DNA of 64,000 bases from Callorhinus ursinus (lineage: Eukaryota > Chordata > Mammalia > Carnivora > Otariidae): the NCBI RefSeq assembly GCF_003265705.1, contig NW_020312902.1, positions 14,095,903 to 14,159,902 on the forward strand, read 5' to 3'. Both the position numbers and the translations under genes were made by a program. Under the pieces are notes generated by a model that saw only the letters and a list, made by a program, of their open reading frames with translations, was not told where the DNA came from and ran no database searches. Below, piece after piece: positions 45,859 through 58,492 of the stretch (its first letter is position 1; every line of letters starts with the position of its first letter).

Positions 45859-48469
45859 TCCCCTTTTTAATGAGTTACTGCTACTGGATTTTTGACTGAT
45901 ATATTATTACTGCCTAATAAGAAAAGAATTCCAACCATTGAGGTTTTTTGAGTGTAAATGACTAAACTTTTTATTTCTATATATTGTATTTGTACTTTTC
46001 AAATTTGCCTATTCCTTTTTCATAGTGCTTTTTCTATCGTTTTATCTTCTTTTTATTTTTATCTTTGTAATTATTTTGAAAATAACTATTTTATAGTCTT
46101 TTTCAAATTGTTCTATTGTATCGAGTTAAGAAGCTAATTCTCTTGTTTATTATACCTACCAATCCCATCCCTCATGTGGTTCGCTCCCTAGTTTATAATT
46201 TTGTATTATAAGCTCATCTTCAATGGGGATTGTTTATGCTGCAAGGGATCAGAAGAAACAACTGGGTTTTGCACTCACTTCTGACAGGACCAAGGAGAGT
46301 CATCACTTTGGAACCAGCCTTGATATTCTGTGTTGACTTCAGGATACCCTCACCACATGGGTTGTGTAAACTGAGCCTCACACCTACACATGCCATAGCC
46401 AGGCTAGTGGTTTCCATTTCTATAGCAGACAACTTCAGTTCATCCAGAGCTCCAGACAAACCACCAACTTCCTCTTGCTGGGACCCTGGACAAGTGGGAG
46501 AATTCTTTTCTCCATCCTCTATTCCTTAAGATCTTCGGCAGGGTCCCAGCTGTGGGCAGGGGTCCCTAGTCCAGATCTTTGCCTTTCTAGAACCCAAGGC
46601 CTGGGTGAGTCCTCACCTCCAGTCAGCCATTTGGACTTATTTAAAAGAAGTCAACTCTCCCAAGGTGCTTCTGAGTTCTCTCTTCTTGCCTCACCCCTAG
46701 AACTCCCCCTTTCTTCCTTTCAATCATTGCTCTTTTTTTTTTTCAGCTTTTGTGTGTTTGAAGCAGAGGGTCCCTAACTTCTTGGTCCCTCCTGCTCCCA
46801 GAAGCTGAATCTTTGTTCTTTCCTGTCTTTTTAAAAACCCTTTCTAGAGTAAGCACAAGGCACTCTGGAAACTACATGGCCAGGAGGGGGAGTCTAACCT
46901 AGGCATGGTGGTTGAAGGAAGAGTTCCTGGAAGAGAAATTGCTTATTTTGAAGATCGAGTGCACCTTAAGCCAAGCCAAAAAAAAAAAAAAAAAAAAAAG
47001 TGTATATGCGAGGGGTGAGAGGTTGGAGAAAGAGGTGGATGGCAGTTGCAGGAAGAAGATAGAGCACATGTGAATATCTACGGGGTGGGGGCAGGGAACA
47101 AATCCCATATCACATTCTGAGAAGCACAAGTTCCCAGAACTGCACAGACTTTGGCGCAGAACGTGTAGTAAGATATGAGGTTGGTGAGACAAGTCGAGGC
47201 CAATTCATGAACGCCCTATGTGCCAGGTTAGGATAGTGGACTCTGTGCTGAGAGCAGAGGGGAGCCAATACAGGTGACCACCTGGATGCACAAAGTGAAA
47301 TCATCGAGTTTAAAAGAAACACAAATCTAAGAAATGTTCCTTATATAAACATACACAGCCTATTAGAAATTGCTGAAACAACTTTGCACACAGGATGACA
47401 ATCCCAGAAGGCATTTAAGTACTAGCCTTCACATTCCAGCATACATAACCCTGAACTCTTACCCCAAACATTATAAGGCAGTGTAGGGGTGCTCAGGTCG
47501 GTGTCCCTACCCTCCAAGAATTTCTTCTGCCTGCTTTGGGGAGGAGTACCCCACCCATACAACTTGGCAATACACAGCTTTTTCACAAATGTTTCCCTAG
47601 ATCACCCAGTCAAGAAGGCAGAATTTCCTCTGCCCCTTAAGGTCCTTCTACTAGCCAGAACAAGAATCAAACTGACATGAGACAGATTTTTTAACAGGAG
47701 AAAATCAAATTTAGATTCCTATGTAAGGGGAAGCCACACAGACACGGGAATTGCAAAGACAGTGCGGCAACAGGAGCTAATGTGAGCTGAGGAGGGGGGT
47801 AGGGGCCTGAGGATACAAAGGGGAGACTAGTAGCAGGATGGTGAAAGGAAAAGTTTGGAAAAAATAACTTGCCTTAATATGCAGAGAAGCTTCTTAGGTA
47901 AAGAGAAATCTCTGTTAAGAGCTCTCTTCCTAGTGTAGGCAGGCAGTTGAGGGGGTGGTAAAGCGCTTTCCCTGAATCTGCCCCGGGTTTGTTTGCGTTT
48001 AACTCAAAATAATGTTCCTGCCAAATTGGCCCATCTGGGGGCAGCCTGCCCTTGCCCCCTACAAGCCCATTCCCCATCCCTCCCCACCAGCCCCCCAAAC
48101 TCTGCCATAACTGTCCCTGATGTAAGGAAAGAGCTAAGCGCAACAGCAGAAGCTTGAAAACAAGAGTAACCTGGGCCAAGGGCCAGGGGGTCTATTTTTA
48201 GCACTTTGTCTCACTGCCTGTTTATCTTTGAGACTCAGCCTAATGTCTTCCAGGCGAGTGTTAAAGTTACTTGGCCGGCTCCAAGAGGAAAGGAAATAGG
48301 TGCTGGACCGTGTGTTCTCATAATTTCCCCAAGGTGCCCTCAGTGGCGTCCCAAAGCCACTTCACGCAGGATTTATTCAAGCTGTCGCCGGCCACTTCTA
48401 CCGGCTGCGACACTGGAGTAGGTCTCAAGGGGAAAAGAATAGGTTATGGATTTCATAGCCCATTAAGGA
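45859..48469. other. Intergenic upstream of the CpG island
   Basis: AT-rich to about 46.2 kb, then mixed sequence with a T11 run (46732) and an A21 run (about 46979-46999). The A run faces forward but no processed gene copy precedes it that I can identify. CpG density rises after 48.2 kb. Confidence 0.45.
47120..47310 (-). repeat. L2-like remnant
   Basis: CCAATTCATGAACGCCCTAT and GAGCAGAGGGGAGCCAATAC recall a reversed L2 part. Weak. Confidence 0.4.
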
Positions 48470-48572
48470 GCACCAGGTGCGGCCGCTGACCCTCCCGGCC
48501 TCAGCTCGCTCGAGCCTAACTTCACAAACAGGGTGTAACTCCCACAACTGTAAACAAGCTCTGGACCCTACA

Positions 48573-48586
48573 GCGCCCTCTACAGA
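48573..48586. promoter_or_regulatory. CTCF-like core motif
   Basis: GCGCCCTCTACAGA agrees at 12 of 14 positions with the reverse form of the CTCF core (SYGCCMYCTRSTGG). It lies at the upstream edge of the CpG island. A motif match alone does not show binding. Confidence 0.35.
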
Positions 48587-49077
48587 TGGAAGCGGGCGGT
48601 CCCCACGCTCCTTTGTGCCGGGTTACTCGGGGAGAAAGGCAACCAAGTATCGGCTTAACGTTCAGTCTGGCGAGTTATTTCAATCCATTCAAGCCGCAAA
48701 AAGAGAAAAGGGCCGGTGTCGTGTCTCCATTTATATTTCCCTCGCGAGGACAAAAGAGGTGGCCCCGGGAACTCCGCCGCTTGTAAAACGCGCCGCGGGA
48801 AAACGCACTGCCTACTGGCCGTGATTTAACCCCTTCCGTTCCGCCAGCCCATACCGACTTTTAAGGTCGTCCTCCCCGACTCCCTGTCCACCCGCACCAG
48901 TTGACTCCGGTGGCCAGAGCCCGACTCGCCAGGTCACCCTCCAGTTCTGCTGGCCCCTCTGGAGTTTCTGGGGGTCAGTGGGCCGACCTCTGCGGCAGCC
49001 CCGGCTCCGAGCCCTCGCAACCCTCCTGGTCCTCCTTAAGAAGCTTCCGCTGCCCGGGGTAGAGGCGGGTGTTTTGT

Positions 49078-49087
49078 TCTTATAAGG
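49078..49087 (+). promoter_or_regulatory. TATA-like / CArG-like element in the CpG island
   Basis: TCTTATAAGG matches the SRF CArG box CC(A/T)6GG except for the first base and also contains TATAAGG. It is the only AT-rich island between CpG-dense blocks. If it acts as a TATA box, transcription would start near 49110. Confidence 0.35.
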
Positions 49088-50852
49088 TGGAAAAAGTTTC
49101 TGTGACATCCAGGAAATGAGTAACTCCGCCGCCCTTAGGGCCGCGCTGATGGAGGCCTGGAGGCGGGAGCCGGCCGGGGTGTCGCCGCCCCCGTCCCTCT
49201 AAGTGCCCGGCAGGGCGCTCGGCCGAAGCCGCCCGCGAGCCGCGGCCTCCGGGCCCTGGGGACCCGCGCGCGCAGCCCGGCTGGCGCGGTCCCTGCCGCG
49301 ACCCGGATCGAGACGAAGGCCAGCGTAAGCCCCGGGGCGTCCACCTCGCGTGGTGGGGGAAGAGGGGCGCGGGGCGGGGGGACCGCGGGTAGGCGGCGCT
49401 GCGCCCGCGGTGGAGGGGCGCGAGGGGCGCGGGCGGCTGCTCGGCCGGGGACTGGGGTGCCTGGGGAGACCCGGCTGCGTGGTCTTCTGCGGCGCGCGCG
49501 TCCTGCGCCCCCGCGTCTCCGCTTCAGCCCCGGCCGCGGACCCCGGGGGCGCCTCGCTGCGGACCCCGGCGGCGCCTCGCTGCAGCCCCGCGCTGCGGGC
49601 AGCTCCTCCTCCCGGCGCCCGAGGCGGGGCCGCGACGTTGTCCCTTGTGCCCCGGCGATCCGTTACTTCGGACCGTCTGAGCGGAGTGCTCGGGCAGAAA
49701 GACAGGCCGGGTCACTCGGCTCTTCGGCCATCCTGCTTTCCCCTCCTGGAAGGAGGCAGGGGGGAGTGCAGCTTGTTTTTTCTCGGTTTAAGGTAGTGAA
49801 GCTGTGGGGTTATGGGGGCCGGATGAGGCCTCCACAGCTTCCTCTTTCGGGACTCTTAGTGGAGGAGACCCCGCGCTGTGCAGGACTTTCTCTAGCGGCT
49901 ACTCTACGTAGCCTCTGCCGCCTGACCCTTAGCCCTATCCCCACTCCTCCCCAGTTGTCTCTAGCTTTCTGGCTTCCAGGTGAAGGGACTCAGAAGCCCC
50001 AGGGCCAAGCTTCCCATCCGAAATGCTCCTCTTTAAAAACCAAAATGCTGCCGAGCAGGAAGCGAACATATTTTGCTGAGCGACTCAGGGACCACAGGTT
50101 GCCTATGGCATCCTCTGCCTGGTGTGCGAAGGAACCTTCTTCAAAACTAAAAGAGCTCCAGATACTGGCAGATCCTAGACCCCGGCCTTTGGGATCTAAA
50201 CCAGTTTGAGAATCCCATTCTATTTTCTCGTTACTCTTTTGAATTTGACCCAGGCGCTTCCCTTTTACAAACCAGTTCTGCCTCGGAGAGGCTGCCCGGT
50301 AAAGCTGACCTGAGCCTGGTGTAGTTCCAGGTCCAGGCTGGCTGTGAAAACGGCATGGCAGACGCAGGGAGGATTGCAGCCATTGGGCTCTTTATTAATA
50401 ACACGCTGGGAAGTGCTCTGGAGGCCTCCTCCCGGCCTACGTGCCTAAGTGGCTTTCATTGTTTGCTAATTCCCTGTGCCGGCCACCGCTCCAGGCCAGT
50501 CTGCCCTCGTGTCTGCACCGTGGGTAACCACAAAGTGGTTAGACTGACTCTCTGCGCTCTCTGGGTGGATGGAAATCCTTGTTCAAATGTCATACCCTCA
50601 CTCCGCAATTTTCAGAGATGCAGCCGTTTCAAGCTCTGGCTTTCAGGAGGCAAGGGTCTGAACTTTTAACCTGATGCCATCATCCCAGAAGTTGTCACCT
50701 TACCAGCAATGGCTCCCAGCTCCTGCGGTGCTCAAAGGGAAACAAAGAAGAGGGTGTGGGGAGGAACTTTTTATCTGAGGGCAAGAACAGGGAAGAACTT
50801 CTGGTAGAGGCTTCTGGCAAAGTTGCCCACCTCAGAAAGTACTGTCTGGGAG

Positions 50853-51068
50853 AAAACTGGTTTTGGGGGCGCCTGGGTGGCTCAGTCGGTTAAGGGTCTG
50901 CCTTCTACTCCAGTCATGAACCCCCGGGGTCCTGGGCGGGGAGCCTGCTTCTCCCTCTCCCTCTGTCCCTGCGCGCACATGCTCCCTCTCTCTCTCAAAT
51001 AAATAATTTTTTTTTTTTTTTAAAGAAAGGAAGGAAGGAAGAAAAGAAAGAAAGAAAAACTTGTTTTG
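50853..51068 (+). mobile_element. Carnivore SINE with GAAA/GAAG-expanded tail
   Basis: Head GGGGCGCCTGGGTGGCTCAG. Target copies AAAACTGGTTTTG (50853) and AAAACTTGTTTTG (51056). The tail has grown into AAGG/AAAG repeats. Just downstream of the CpG island. Confidence 0.94.
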
Positions 51069-52075
51069 TATTTTTCCCTTCTTGAACCCCTGGGGTCAAT
51101 AAGAGAAAGACAGTGGGGGATTCTGTCTGCTGGAGGGGTACACATCTCAGTGGGAGGCAGTGACCAGCAGAGCCCCTGGAAGGGTAGTGTTGGGCCACTG
51201 GAGGGCATGAGCTCAGGGCGCCATGCCACCTCTTGGAAGGGGCGGCACTGCCAGAGGGAACTGGTCCGGAGGAGAGGGGATGGCAGGGGAAGGGGGCTCT
51301 GCAAAGCTCGTCTTATGAGGGAGAAGGGCGTGAACTGGCAATAGTTGTCTCCGGGATGAGAAGCCAAGGGGGATGAGGCTGTGGCCTTTAGGAATCTCTA
51401 GCACTGTCACTTGAGAAAAGGAGAAGACTTGCTCTGTCTGACCTCAGGGACTCAGTGAGTAGGAGAAACAGGGAGACAGATCTTACTCAGAAGTGAGGAG
51501 TAAACTTGCCAACAACTAGAACTCCTCCGTTGGCAATGCACTGCCCATCCCTGTCGGCAGAGACAGCTGGCCATCAGCAATTATGGAGGCCAGAGTCCCT
51601 TCAGAGGCCAAAACTGTGGCTCCGTATTTGGGGCTGAGAAGTCCCCTTAGTAGGGATGAGGTATTAGTGCAGCCTGTGGGGTTTTAACAGACTAGTGTCC
51701 TAGAGTGCTGGGGTGCTGAGGACCGGGGACCTTACTTACGACTGAGACCAGTTTATCCCAGACAGACTGATCTCAGTCTTGCAGGGGAGAGGGATATGTT
51801 TGAGAATGCCAAGGGCTGTTAATAATAACAGCCAAGGCTGTTGTTAGCATATTCTGCTCCTTGTGTGAATTAGAATAAGATGTACCTTTCTGCAAGAGGA
51901 TGACACCTTGGTGACATGTAGGATACCACCTTTGGGGCCTCATCTTGATGGACATGGCCAAGGCACATAGCTGGACAAGTGCATGTGAGCTGGATTCATC
52001 CTCACCATATTCTGGCCAGGTGTTCTTGAGCAGTACACCACCTGTGCAACCATACACAGCAGCCATAATAACCAA

Positions 52076-52256
52076 CAATTATTGAGGGCTTAACATTTAT
52101 TTGCCAGGCTTCCCCCCCCCCCCAAAAACCACTTCCCTCTCAGTAAGTCATTTAATCTTCATAGCAGTCCTATGAGGTAGGCATTGTTATCCCCGTACAG
52201 ATGAGGAAGGCTAAGGCATAGAGCAGTGACGTGTTCAGGAGCCTGGAAGCTGAGTC
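52076..52256 (-). repeat. MIR SINE remnant with internal C run
   Basis: ATTATTGAGGGCTTAACATT, CAGTCCTATGAGGTAGGCAT and ACAGATGAGGAAGGCTAAGG. A C11 run at about 52112 interrupts it. Confidence 0.75.
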
Positions 52257-52300
52257 CCATTTACTGAACATTCACAGAACAAGAAGCAGGTTAAGCTTTA

Positions 52301-52564
52301 AAAGCTAGTTTGGGGGGCGCCTGGGTGGCTCAGTTGGTTGAGCGTCCAGCTCTTGGTTTTGGCTCAGGTCATGCTCTCGGGAGTCATGGGATCTGCCCAG
52401 TGGCAGGCTCCACACTCAGCAGGGAGTCTGCTTGGGAGCTTGGGATCCTCTCCTCTCTCCCTCTGCCCCTTGCACTGCTTGCATGCTCTCTCATGCCCTC
52501 TCTCTCTCTCATAAATGGATACATCTTTAAAAAAAGAAAAGAAAAGAAAAGAAAGCTAGTTTGG
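52301..52564 (+). mobile_element. Carnivore SINE, subfamily with longer head
   Basis: Exact target duplication AAAGCTAGTTTGG at 52301-52313 and 52552-52564. The head reads GTCCAGCTCTTGGTTTTGGC, a different subtype from its neighbours, with an AAAAG-repeat tail. Confidence 0.95.
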
Positions 52565-54134
52565 TTGGGGGCCCTTGTGGGAAGAAGGGAAGAGCAATTG
52601 CTTTTTTCTTTGTCAAAGGAAGAAATACCCCCCCCTCTGCTCAGACGGAAGAAAGATGGAAAACTCATCTGGCCGCAGAAAGGCGAGGAAAAAGAGCACG
52701 CTCAGCCTTGAGGGCTCATGGGAGGCCTGGCCCAAGTATCAACTGACTTTCCTTTTTAATTGCTGGGCAGTATGAGGTGGCAAATCCAGTTTGGGGCCTG
52801 ACATGAGGGTGATGAGTAAGTGCCACCTGGGTGTGGTGCAGAGGGAAAAGGCCACAGCTACTCAGGGCCCCTGACCTAGGCAGGAAATGCCCCCAGGAGT
52901 GGAACGAGGTGGCGAGTGTCCAAACATGCTGCCCCAGCACTTCGCACCCCCCAGTCCCCAACTCTTCCCTCTTCCCTTCCCTGTCCAGGCCCTTGCCAAG
53001 CTTGTTCAGGAAATCTTTCCCCAAATTCCATTTCACACCTTCATTTATATATGATCACTTCTTTTCCACATCAGCCATTTTAGCACTTAATTAGCAGGAA
53101 TTAAACATGTTACTACCTACCATCTATAGACAGTATTTTAAATAAACTAGCTTCTCAGCTGATGAGGATGCCTCAAAGTCTCTTGGGAAGAACCAGCTGG
53201 TACCCAGCAGATTTCCCATAAAGGGTGGTATTTATGTGGATCATGTCACCTATCCCAAGTCTAGCTCTTAGCTGTTCCTACTCAGAAACCCCATCTCCAC
53301 AATTTTCCAAGTGGTTTGGACTTGGACAACTGAGTCACTTCGAGAAGCTCCCAGAAGTCGGTGTGCAAATGAGAATGCTAGTTTTTTTAATTTGGAGGAC
53401 TTGTGACCATCACCATCATGCAGACTAGATGGTATCTGATCCCTGCATCCTGGGCGAGCCACATGGGAATCCAAATTTCCGGACAGCTCGTGCTTGGCAA
53501 AGCAGCACAGGGAGGGGGTTGTCTAATAGCACGGGGCTCTCTTGACTTCTGTGGCCCGCTCATCAGTGGAGAGATACCTGCCCAGTAGAGCAGTACTCCA
53601 GTCAGCCTGGCTGTGTAGGTCTCTTTGGCCAATGTCTCAGGGGTAGTGTCTACCTGATAGGATGTCTCCATTTCCTCTTGCATAACTTAGCTATTTTCAT
53701 TTTACTTAATTTGTTTAGTGCTTTATAAGCATTAGCTCCCAGCTACATAGAGTTTCATTTGCATAAGTTAACCACTACACAGTCTCAGGGTTGGAGGCCA
53801 GGCCCTCGGGGTAAATGCTATATGCAAATTAAGAGGACTTGGTCAGGTGGCCTGGATGGGTCAACCGTAAGCTAAGCACAGAGCAAAGAACATGGTCCCT
53901 AATCAGCACAGGTGCTTGGGGAAGTGGAAGACCCCAGACTGGCGACTTACGGCAGGCCTTCTGTGAGGCGAGCTTGCCTTGGGTCAGCTGGCCTGCCCAA
54001 ATGGACTCTCTGGATTTAAAGGGCTCTCTGTGATCTCTGTCCAGGCCCCACCACCACCCCCCGCCGGGGCCCATCTTTAGTAGGCCACAGTCTCCAGATG
54101 CCTTAGCATCTGGGGCTTGGGAGTAGGGTGGACT

Positions 54135-54305
54135 TGGGTTGAGTCCTGGCTCCACTGATCAGTGGATGGATGTGCTCTGTATTTGGGCAAGTGCTTTGAC
54201 TATTTCAAGCTTCAGTTTCATCATAGGTAAAATGGGGATAACCACTCAGAGGACACGTGTAGAAAGCACTGCGCACTGTGCCTGGCACAGACCTCTAATG
54301 TGGCT
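54135..54305 (+). repeat. MIR SINE remnant
   Basis: GGTTGAGTCCTGGCTCCACT, CAGTTTCATCATAGGTAAAA and GTGCCTGGCACAGACC. Confidence 0.8.
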
Positions 54306-55247
54306 GGTATGAGCTCTTAAAGGCAACCGAGTTCAGTCAAGGATCCACAGTCTCTGTCGAATTGGGCCCCCAGCTTCCCCATTTGTGCCACTGATGTCTG
54401 GCCAAAGGACAGGGCTCTAGGGACCCAGACTGTCCCAGAGGCTTAGAAGGAAGGAGCTCATCTGATCTGAGCCCTTGCTGTGGTTGGTTCAGAGCTGAGG
54501 ACAAAGCTACTAGTCCCCACCTTTCCACCTTCTCTTGGGGAGGGAGAGTCAGATTTGAGGCTGGGTCTGAACAGGCATCCATCCAGAGGGGAGAGAAGGG
54601 TGAGGTTTTCTGGGAGAGGAAGAAGGTCATTTGGGGGTGCCTAAGAGGTCTGTAGGGCCCTCCTCAGCAGTTTGGGACCTGTGATAGTCCCTCTGTATCC
54701 AAATGACCCACCCCTGCCATCAGCGGAATGGAAGCACCTCCAGGTGACATCACTGTTGCCCACGGCAACACCTCACCTCCACCTTGAGGTAGAGGGAGAG
54801 GAATAAGAACCGGCCCAACTGTAAGACACATGTTGAAGGGAGGGAGCACAGAAGGAGTGACATCCACAGGTGTGTTTCTCAGGGGCTGGGCGAGGGGAAG
54901 AGGGAAGGGCTGCAGTTCAGAGGTCTAGGCTGGGAGCCAGTTGGGGGTAGATCTCTGGGCCTTGGGCTTGGCCGAGGGACTAGAGCTCAGTGCTGAGGGC
55001 TGCGATCCTGTTTAGTTCTCTGAGCTGCAACCAGGAGCAAAGAGCATGACTCCTTAGAGTAGCTTCTGGCAGCTTCCATGGCCCCGGGTTTCCCTTCTAC
55101 AGCCTGAATCTGGTAGGGGAGAGTGGGAGCTAGGGGATCAGCGATAGGGAGATCAGGAAAATGGCTTTCCCTGCTTCTCCACCCTCACCCCCAAAGGACA
55201 GCGGGACCCAAGGATGCCCATGTCCTCACTGCAGGGACTGACTTAAG

Positions 55248-55345
55248 AGAGAACCTTCATTCATTGCTTGAGTACTGGTTGTGCAGGTACAATGTGCAAG
55301 GCAGTGAACACACTTGGGATTCAGTGGCTTCGTGGAGCTTTATAA
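55248..55345 (-). repeat. L2 LINE 3' fragment
   Basis: TTCATTCATTGCTTGAGTAC, then ACAATGTGCAAGGCAGTGAA, fit reversed L2. Confidence 0.55.
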
Positions 55346-56504
55346 TCAAATGCACGCAGAGAGGAGGAATGTCTGGGATGTGCTGCTCCAAGAGTTGGTA
55401 CCAACTGGGAACAGAAGCGACGTCTCACAGCTCACCCCTCACCAGCTCTAGCACGCCCCATAGAATTTCAAGTCGGCCTAAACGAAAGCTGTGGAATCCC
55501 TTTCTCCCCAGGAGTTCATACAGGGGTTTGGAGGCAGTGGAGATAGATCCAGGATTTGGGGAGTGGTGGTAGAGAGGACAGGCATGGGTATCAACTGTGT
55601 CCTGCCAAAGAACAGAGTCCCACAAAGTCCGAGTGTCAGAGGTGGGAAGACAGCAGGCAGACCCCCTACTCCAGGTCTCCTCCTGCGTGACTCTGTGATA
55701 TTAGCATTTGGACTCGTTTCTCTGCCTGCTTAATGGGGATAGGAGCAGCCAGTACCAGAGAATATACAGAGCACTTTCAGATCCTCAGATGGCAGTCCTG
55801 GAAACAATATAGAGCCCACAATTTCCAGAGGACTCATTTGCAGGTGAATGACATAGTGGGACACACTCAGGAGGAGGGCTCAGCTTTGGAGCTATCCTGG
55901 GCTCCTCCTACTCTCTCCCCCAGGTCATTTCCCTGAAGTGGATACAGGAGTCTCCTAACCTGCACCAAACCATAGGGAGGGCGTTGTCATAATTCTAGTC
56001 CTGCTTGTTGGTACAAAACCATGTGCTCCTAACAAACTGTCCTCCCAGGAGCCTGTTTCAATAGCCTTCTTCGAAGCAGTCAGGGAACCTGCCTGAAGGT
56101 CATGAAAAGGTCCTTTGTTTGCTGAGACTTTGTTCCAGAGTCAGTGAAGGGGCAGGACCACAGTGAGCCTGGGCTGGAGGGGAAGAGAATGGGGGATGCC
56201 TAGGCCCTACCCCTGCTTGCCACCCCAAAATGCCCCTTTCTCCCTGATGCCTCCCCGCAACAGGCACTGTCCAGTGTCAGAAGGGCCCTCCCTCCCTTTT
56301 CCCAACACACTGTCCTTTCAGCTGCAAAGCCGGCTCTGACGTCTCAGCTCACACACCCAGAAGCTCCAGTGGGAGGGGCCTTGAAAGCCCATTCCCTGCT
56401 TCATGCCCAGATTTCACTTAAATTGGCACCTGCCCTGCCCTAAACGGTACAGGAAAGCCCCTAGGTGCATGTAATATTTCACAGACAATCGGGTCACTGA
56501 GCAG

Positions 56505-56700
56505 CACAGCATGATGGGAAGATTGGAGGCTTGAAAGTCAGTCCTGAGTTTGAATCCTGGCGCTGATAATGAGCGAGGCCTCGCCACTCTGTGCCTCAGT
56601 TTCCTTATCTATAAAATGCAGATAGTGCCTCTTTCAGAGGTTTATTGTGCAGATGAGACCCGTAAAGCATTTTGCACAGTGCCTAAATCTCTATAAATGT
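56505..56700 (+). repeat. MIR SINE, well preserved
   Basis: GCACAGCATGATGGGAAGAT, GAGTTTGAATCCTGGCGCTG, CTCAGTTTCCTTATCTATAA and TTTTGCACAGTGCC. Confidence 0.85.
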
Positions 56701-57513
56701 CACATGTCAGCTGCTAGTTTTTAAGTTCTCCCATGGGGTGTCAGGGCCATGGCGCTGGTCTGTTCTTTTCCAGAAAGGGAGAACTGCTTGCCACTCCACC
56801 AAGGGTTGCTTCTCTGCTTCTTTTCCGGAATTTGCTTCAAATCCTGTATCCTCCGTTTATCTTCTATTTCTGTAAGACTCTCAAGCAAGGAAGTGGGTGT
56901 CAAGGGGAGAGGCAGCTGGGGGTCAGATAAACTTGTGTCAGAGTTCACTCCTGGGTCGTTTTCTTGGTAAACATGGGTGGTGAGTCAGCCTACAGTTTGA
57001 AGAAGGCCATCGAGACCTGAAGTGGCTGAGGTCTGTCTTCGGGCCCAGTCTGGAAGGGTTTTTGCTCACATTCCCCAAGGCGCTTACCACTGTTAGCACT
57101 TTGCTTTTCTGACTGCAGAGCACCTCCCAGGAAGAAAAACCTTAGAAGTGACTTCATCAGGGATCTCCCACTACACCCCCATTTCAAAAAGCAATGAGTT
57201 TTTTCTCCCACTCCTGACTTCATTGATTCACTCAGCATGCATCAAGGAACACCTGAACCTTTAATACCAGGCATCAGGGCCCCACGGTGGTTTTATCCTT
57301 CTAGGTGCTCAGAAGGCCTGGAGGATTGGTCAGTGTTGATGCTGCCAGACTGGGGCGGGGGGTGGGGGGCGGGTGGCCAGCTGCGAGCTCTCCAGGTGCC
57401 AAGCTTCCTGCACTCCCTCTGTGGCACCCCCTGGGGCCTTTTGAAGAAACAGGGAGGAGGAGACAACCAGGCCAAGTCCGCAGGCTTCTGGAATGCTGCA
57501 GGGATGTCGGTCA

Positions 57514-57658
57514 CCCCCCCCCCCCCCCCCCCCCCCCCCCCNNNNNNNNNNNNNNNNNNNNNNNNNNNNNNNNNNNNNNNNNNNNNNNNNNNNNNNNNNN
57601 NNNNNNNNNNNNNNNNNNNNNNNNNNNNNNNNNNNNNNNNNCCCCCCCCCGCCCCCCC
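57514..57658. other. Assembly gap of 100 N inside a poly-C run
   Basis: Cs run from about 57514 to 57541, then exactly 100 N (57542-57641), then C9-G-C7 to 57658. A round 100 N usually marks a gap of unknown size. The apparent proline-rich reading frames across it are artefacts. Confidence 0.97.
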
Positions 57659-58449
57659 ATCTCCCCAGAGGAGTCCCTAAGATGCAGGATTTAACAAATC
57701 AAAGGGGAGACCTGGCCTTATCACCCATACCGATGCAGATCACCATGTCCTTTACGGAGCACCAGCATGTATGGGACCACCATGCCAAGAAGGAAGTACT
57801 GTTGTCCCCCAACTGAGAGACTTGGGATTCAAACCCAGGCCCTCTGATTGCAGAGTCTGGGCCTTTTGCTGCTGGACACTAAGCCTCCTCAAAGTGTTAA
57901 GCTCTTCTGAGCTGAAGATCTCGGGCTGTTTCTTTCTGGGTGGCCTTGGGGTGGAGTATGTCCCTGTGAACTTGGCAGAATCAGGGGCTGCTTGCTGCCT
58001 GCCCCAGCCTGACCCGCCCGTCCTGTCGTTGGTTCCCAGGCGCCCCTACTACGCGCCAGACGCAGCCTTGCACACAAGCCAGGGCAGAGCGCGGGCATCA
58101 TTCCCTCCCTGTGGCTGGCTGTTTCGGTCGTCGTTTCGTCTGATTCACAGGGAAGAGGACTCTGTGCAGTCCTAGCCGATTCTGGGGGTAGTTTTGCCAG
58201 CAGTTCCCGGACTTACAGTCGAGGCCCCCTGCTTTCTTGGACGGGGAGTGCTGGTTGGCCCTGAACTGAGGCAGCCCTGGAGAGGGCGGGCGGGCCGGCC
58301 GACCCTGTTGTTCAGCCCCGGTTCCTGCCGCAGAGAGCACAAGCTCTGAGGCGTTTTACAATTGGGTTGGCCTCCATCTTGCCTTTATTAATTCCCCTTG
58401 CTATTCCCTTAAGATGAAAGGGGTTTTAGATCTTTGCAGGCGCAGAGCG

Positions 58450-58460
58450 GGTGTGTGTGC

Positions 58461-58492
<32 letters not shown>
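58450..58492 (+). repeat. GT microsatellite
   Basis: About twenty-one GT units with GC interruptions near the start, in the GC-rich right-hand region. Confidence 0.95.

Larger units (their letters stand above)
48470..49800 (+). promoter_or_regulatory. ITPRIP: CpG island, probable ITPRIP promoter and non-coding first exon
   Basis: Dense CpG from about 48.47 kb, peaking at 49.12-49.66 kb. In mammals ITPRIP lies next to CFAP58 in the opposite orientation with about 15 kb between the promoters (recalled gene order); here the island is 14.4-15 kb from the CFAP58 ATG on the expected side. A possible exon 1 donor is CCAGC/GTAAGC at 49325. ITPRIP protein is encoded almost entirely by one downstream exon, which I do not find before base 64000, so the plus-strand DNA after the island should be its first intron. 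The gene name rests on synteny, not on coding sequence. Confidence 0.6.
51069..57513. other. Probable ITPRIP intron 1, left part
   Basis: GC-rich, repeat-poor sequence apart from one SINE and several MIR/L2 remnants listed separately. Open frames here are short and without family likeness. No exon can be supported. Confidence 0.4.

Noticed and set aside
49457..50209. 250-codon open frame starting in the CpG island
   Set aside because: High GC suppresses stops; the translation is Arg/Pro/Gly-rich without a domain and is not ITPRIP.
57237..57816. Proline-rich open frames crossing 57.5 kb
   Set aside because: They read through poly-C and 100 N and are artefacts of the assembly gap.
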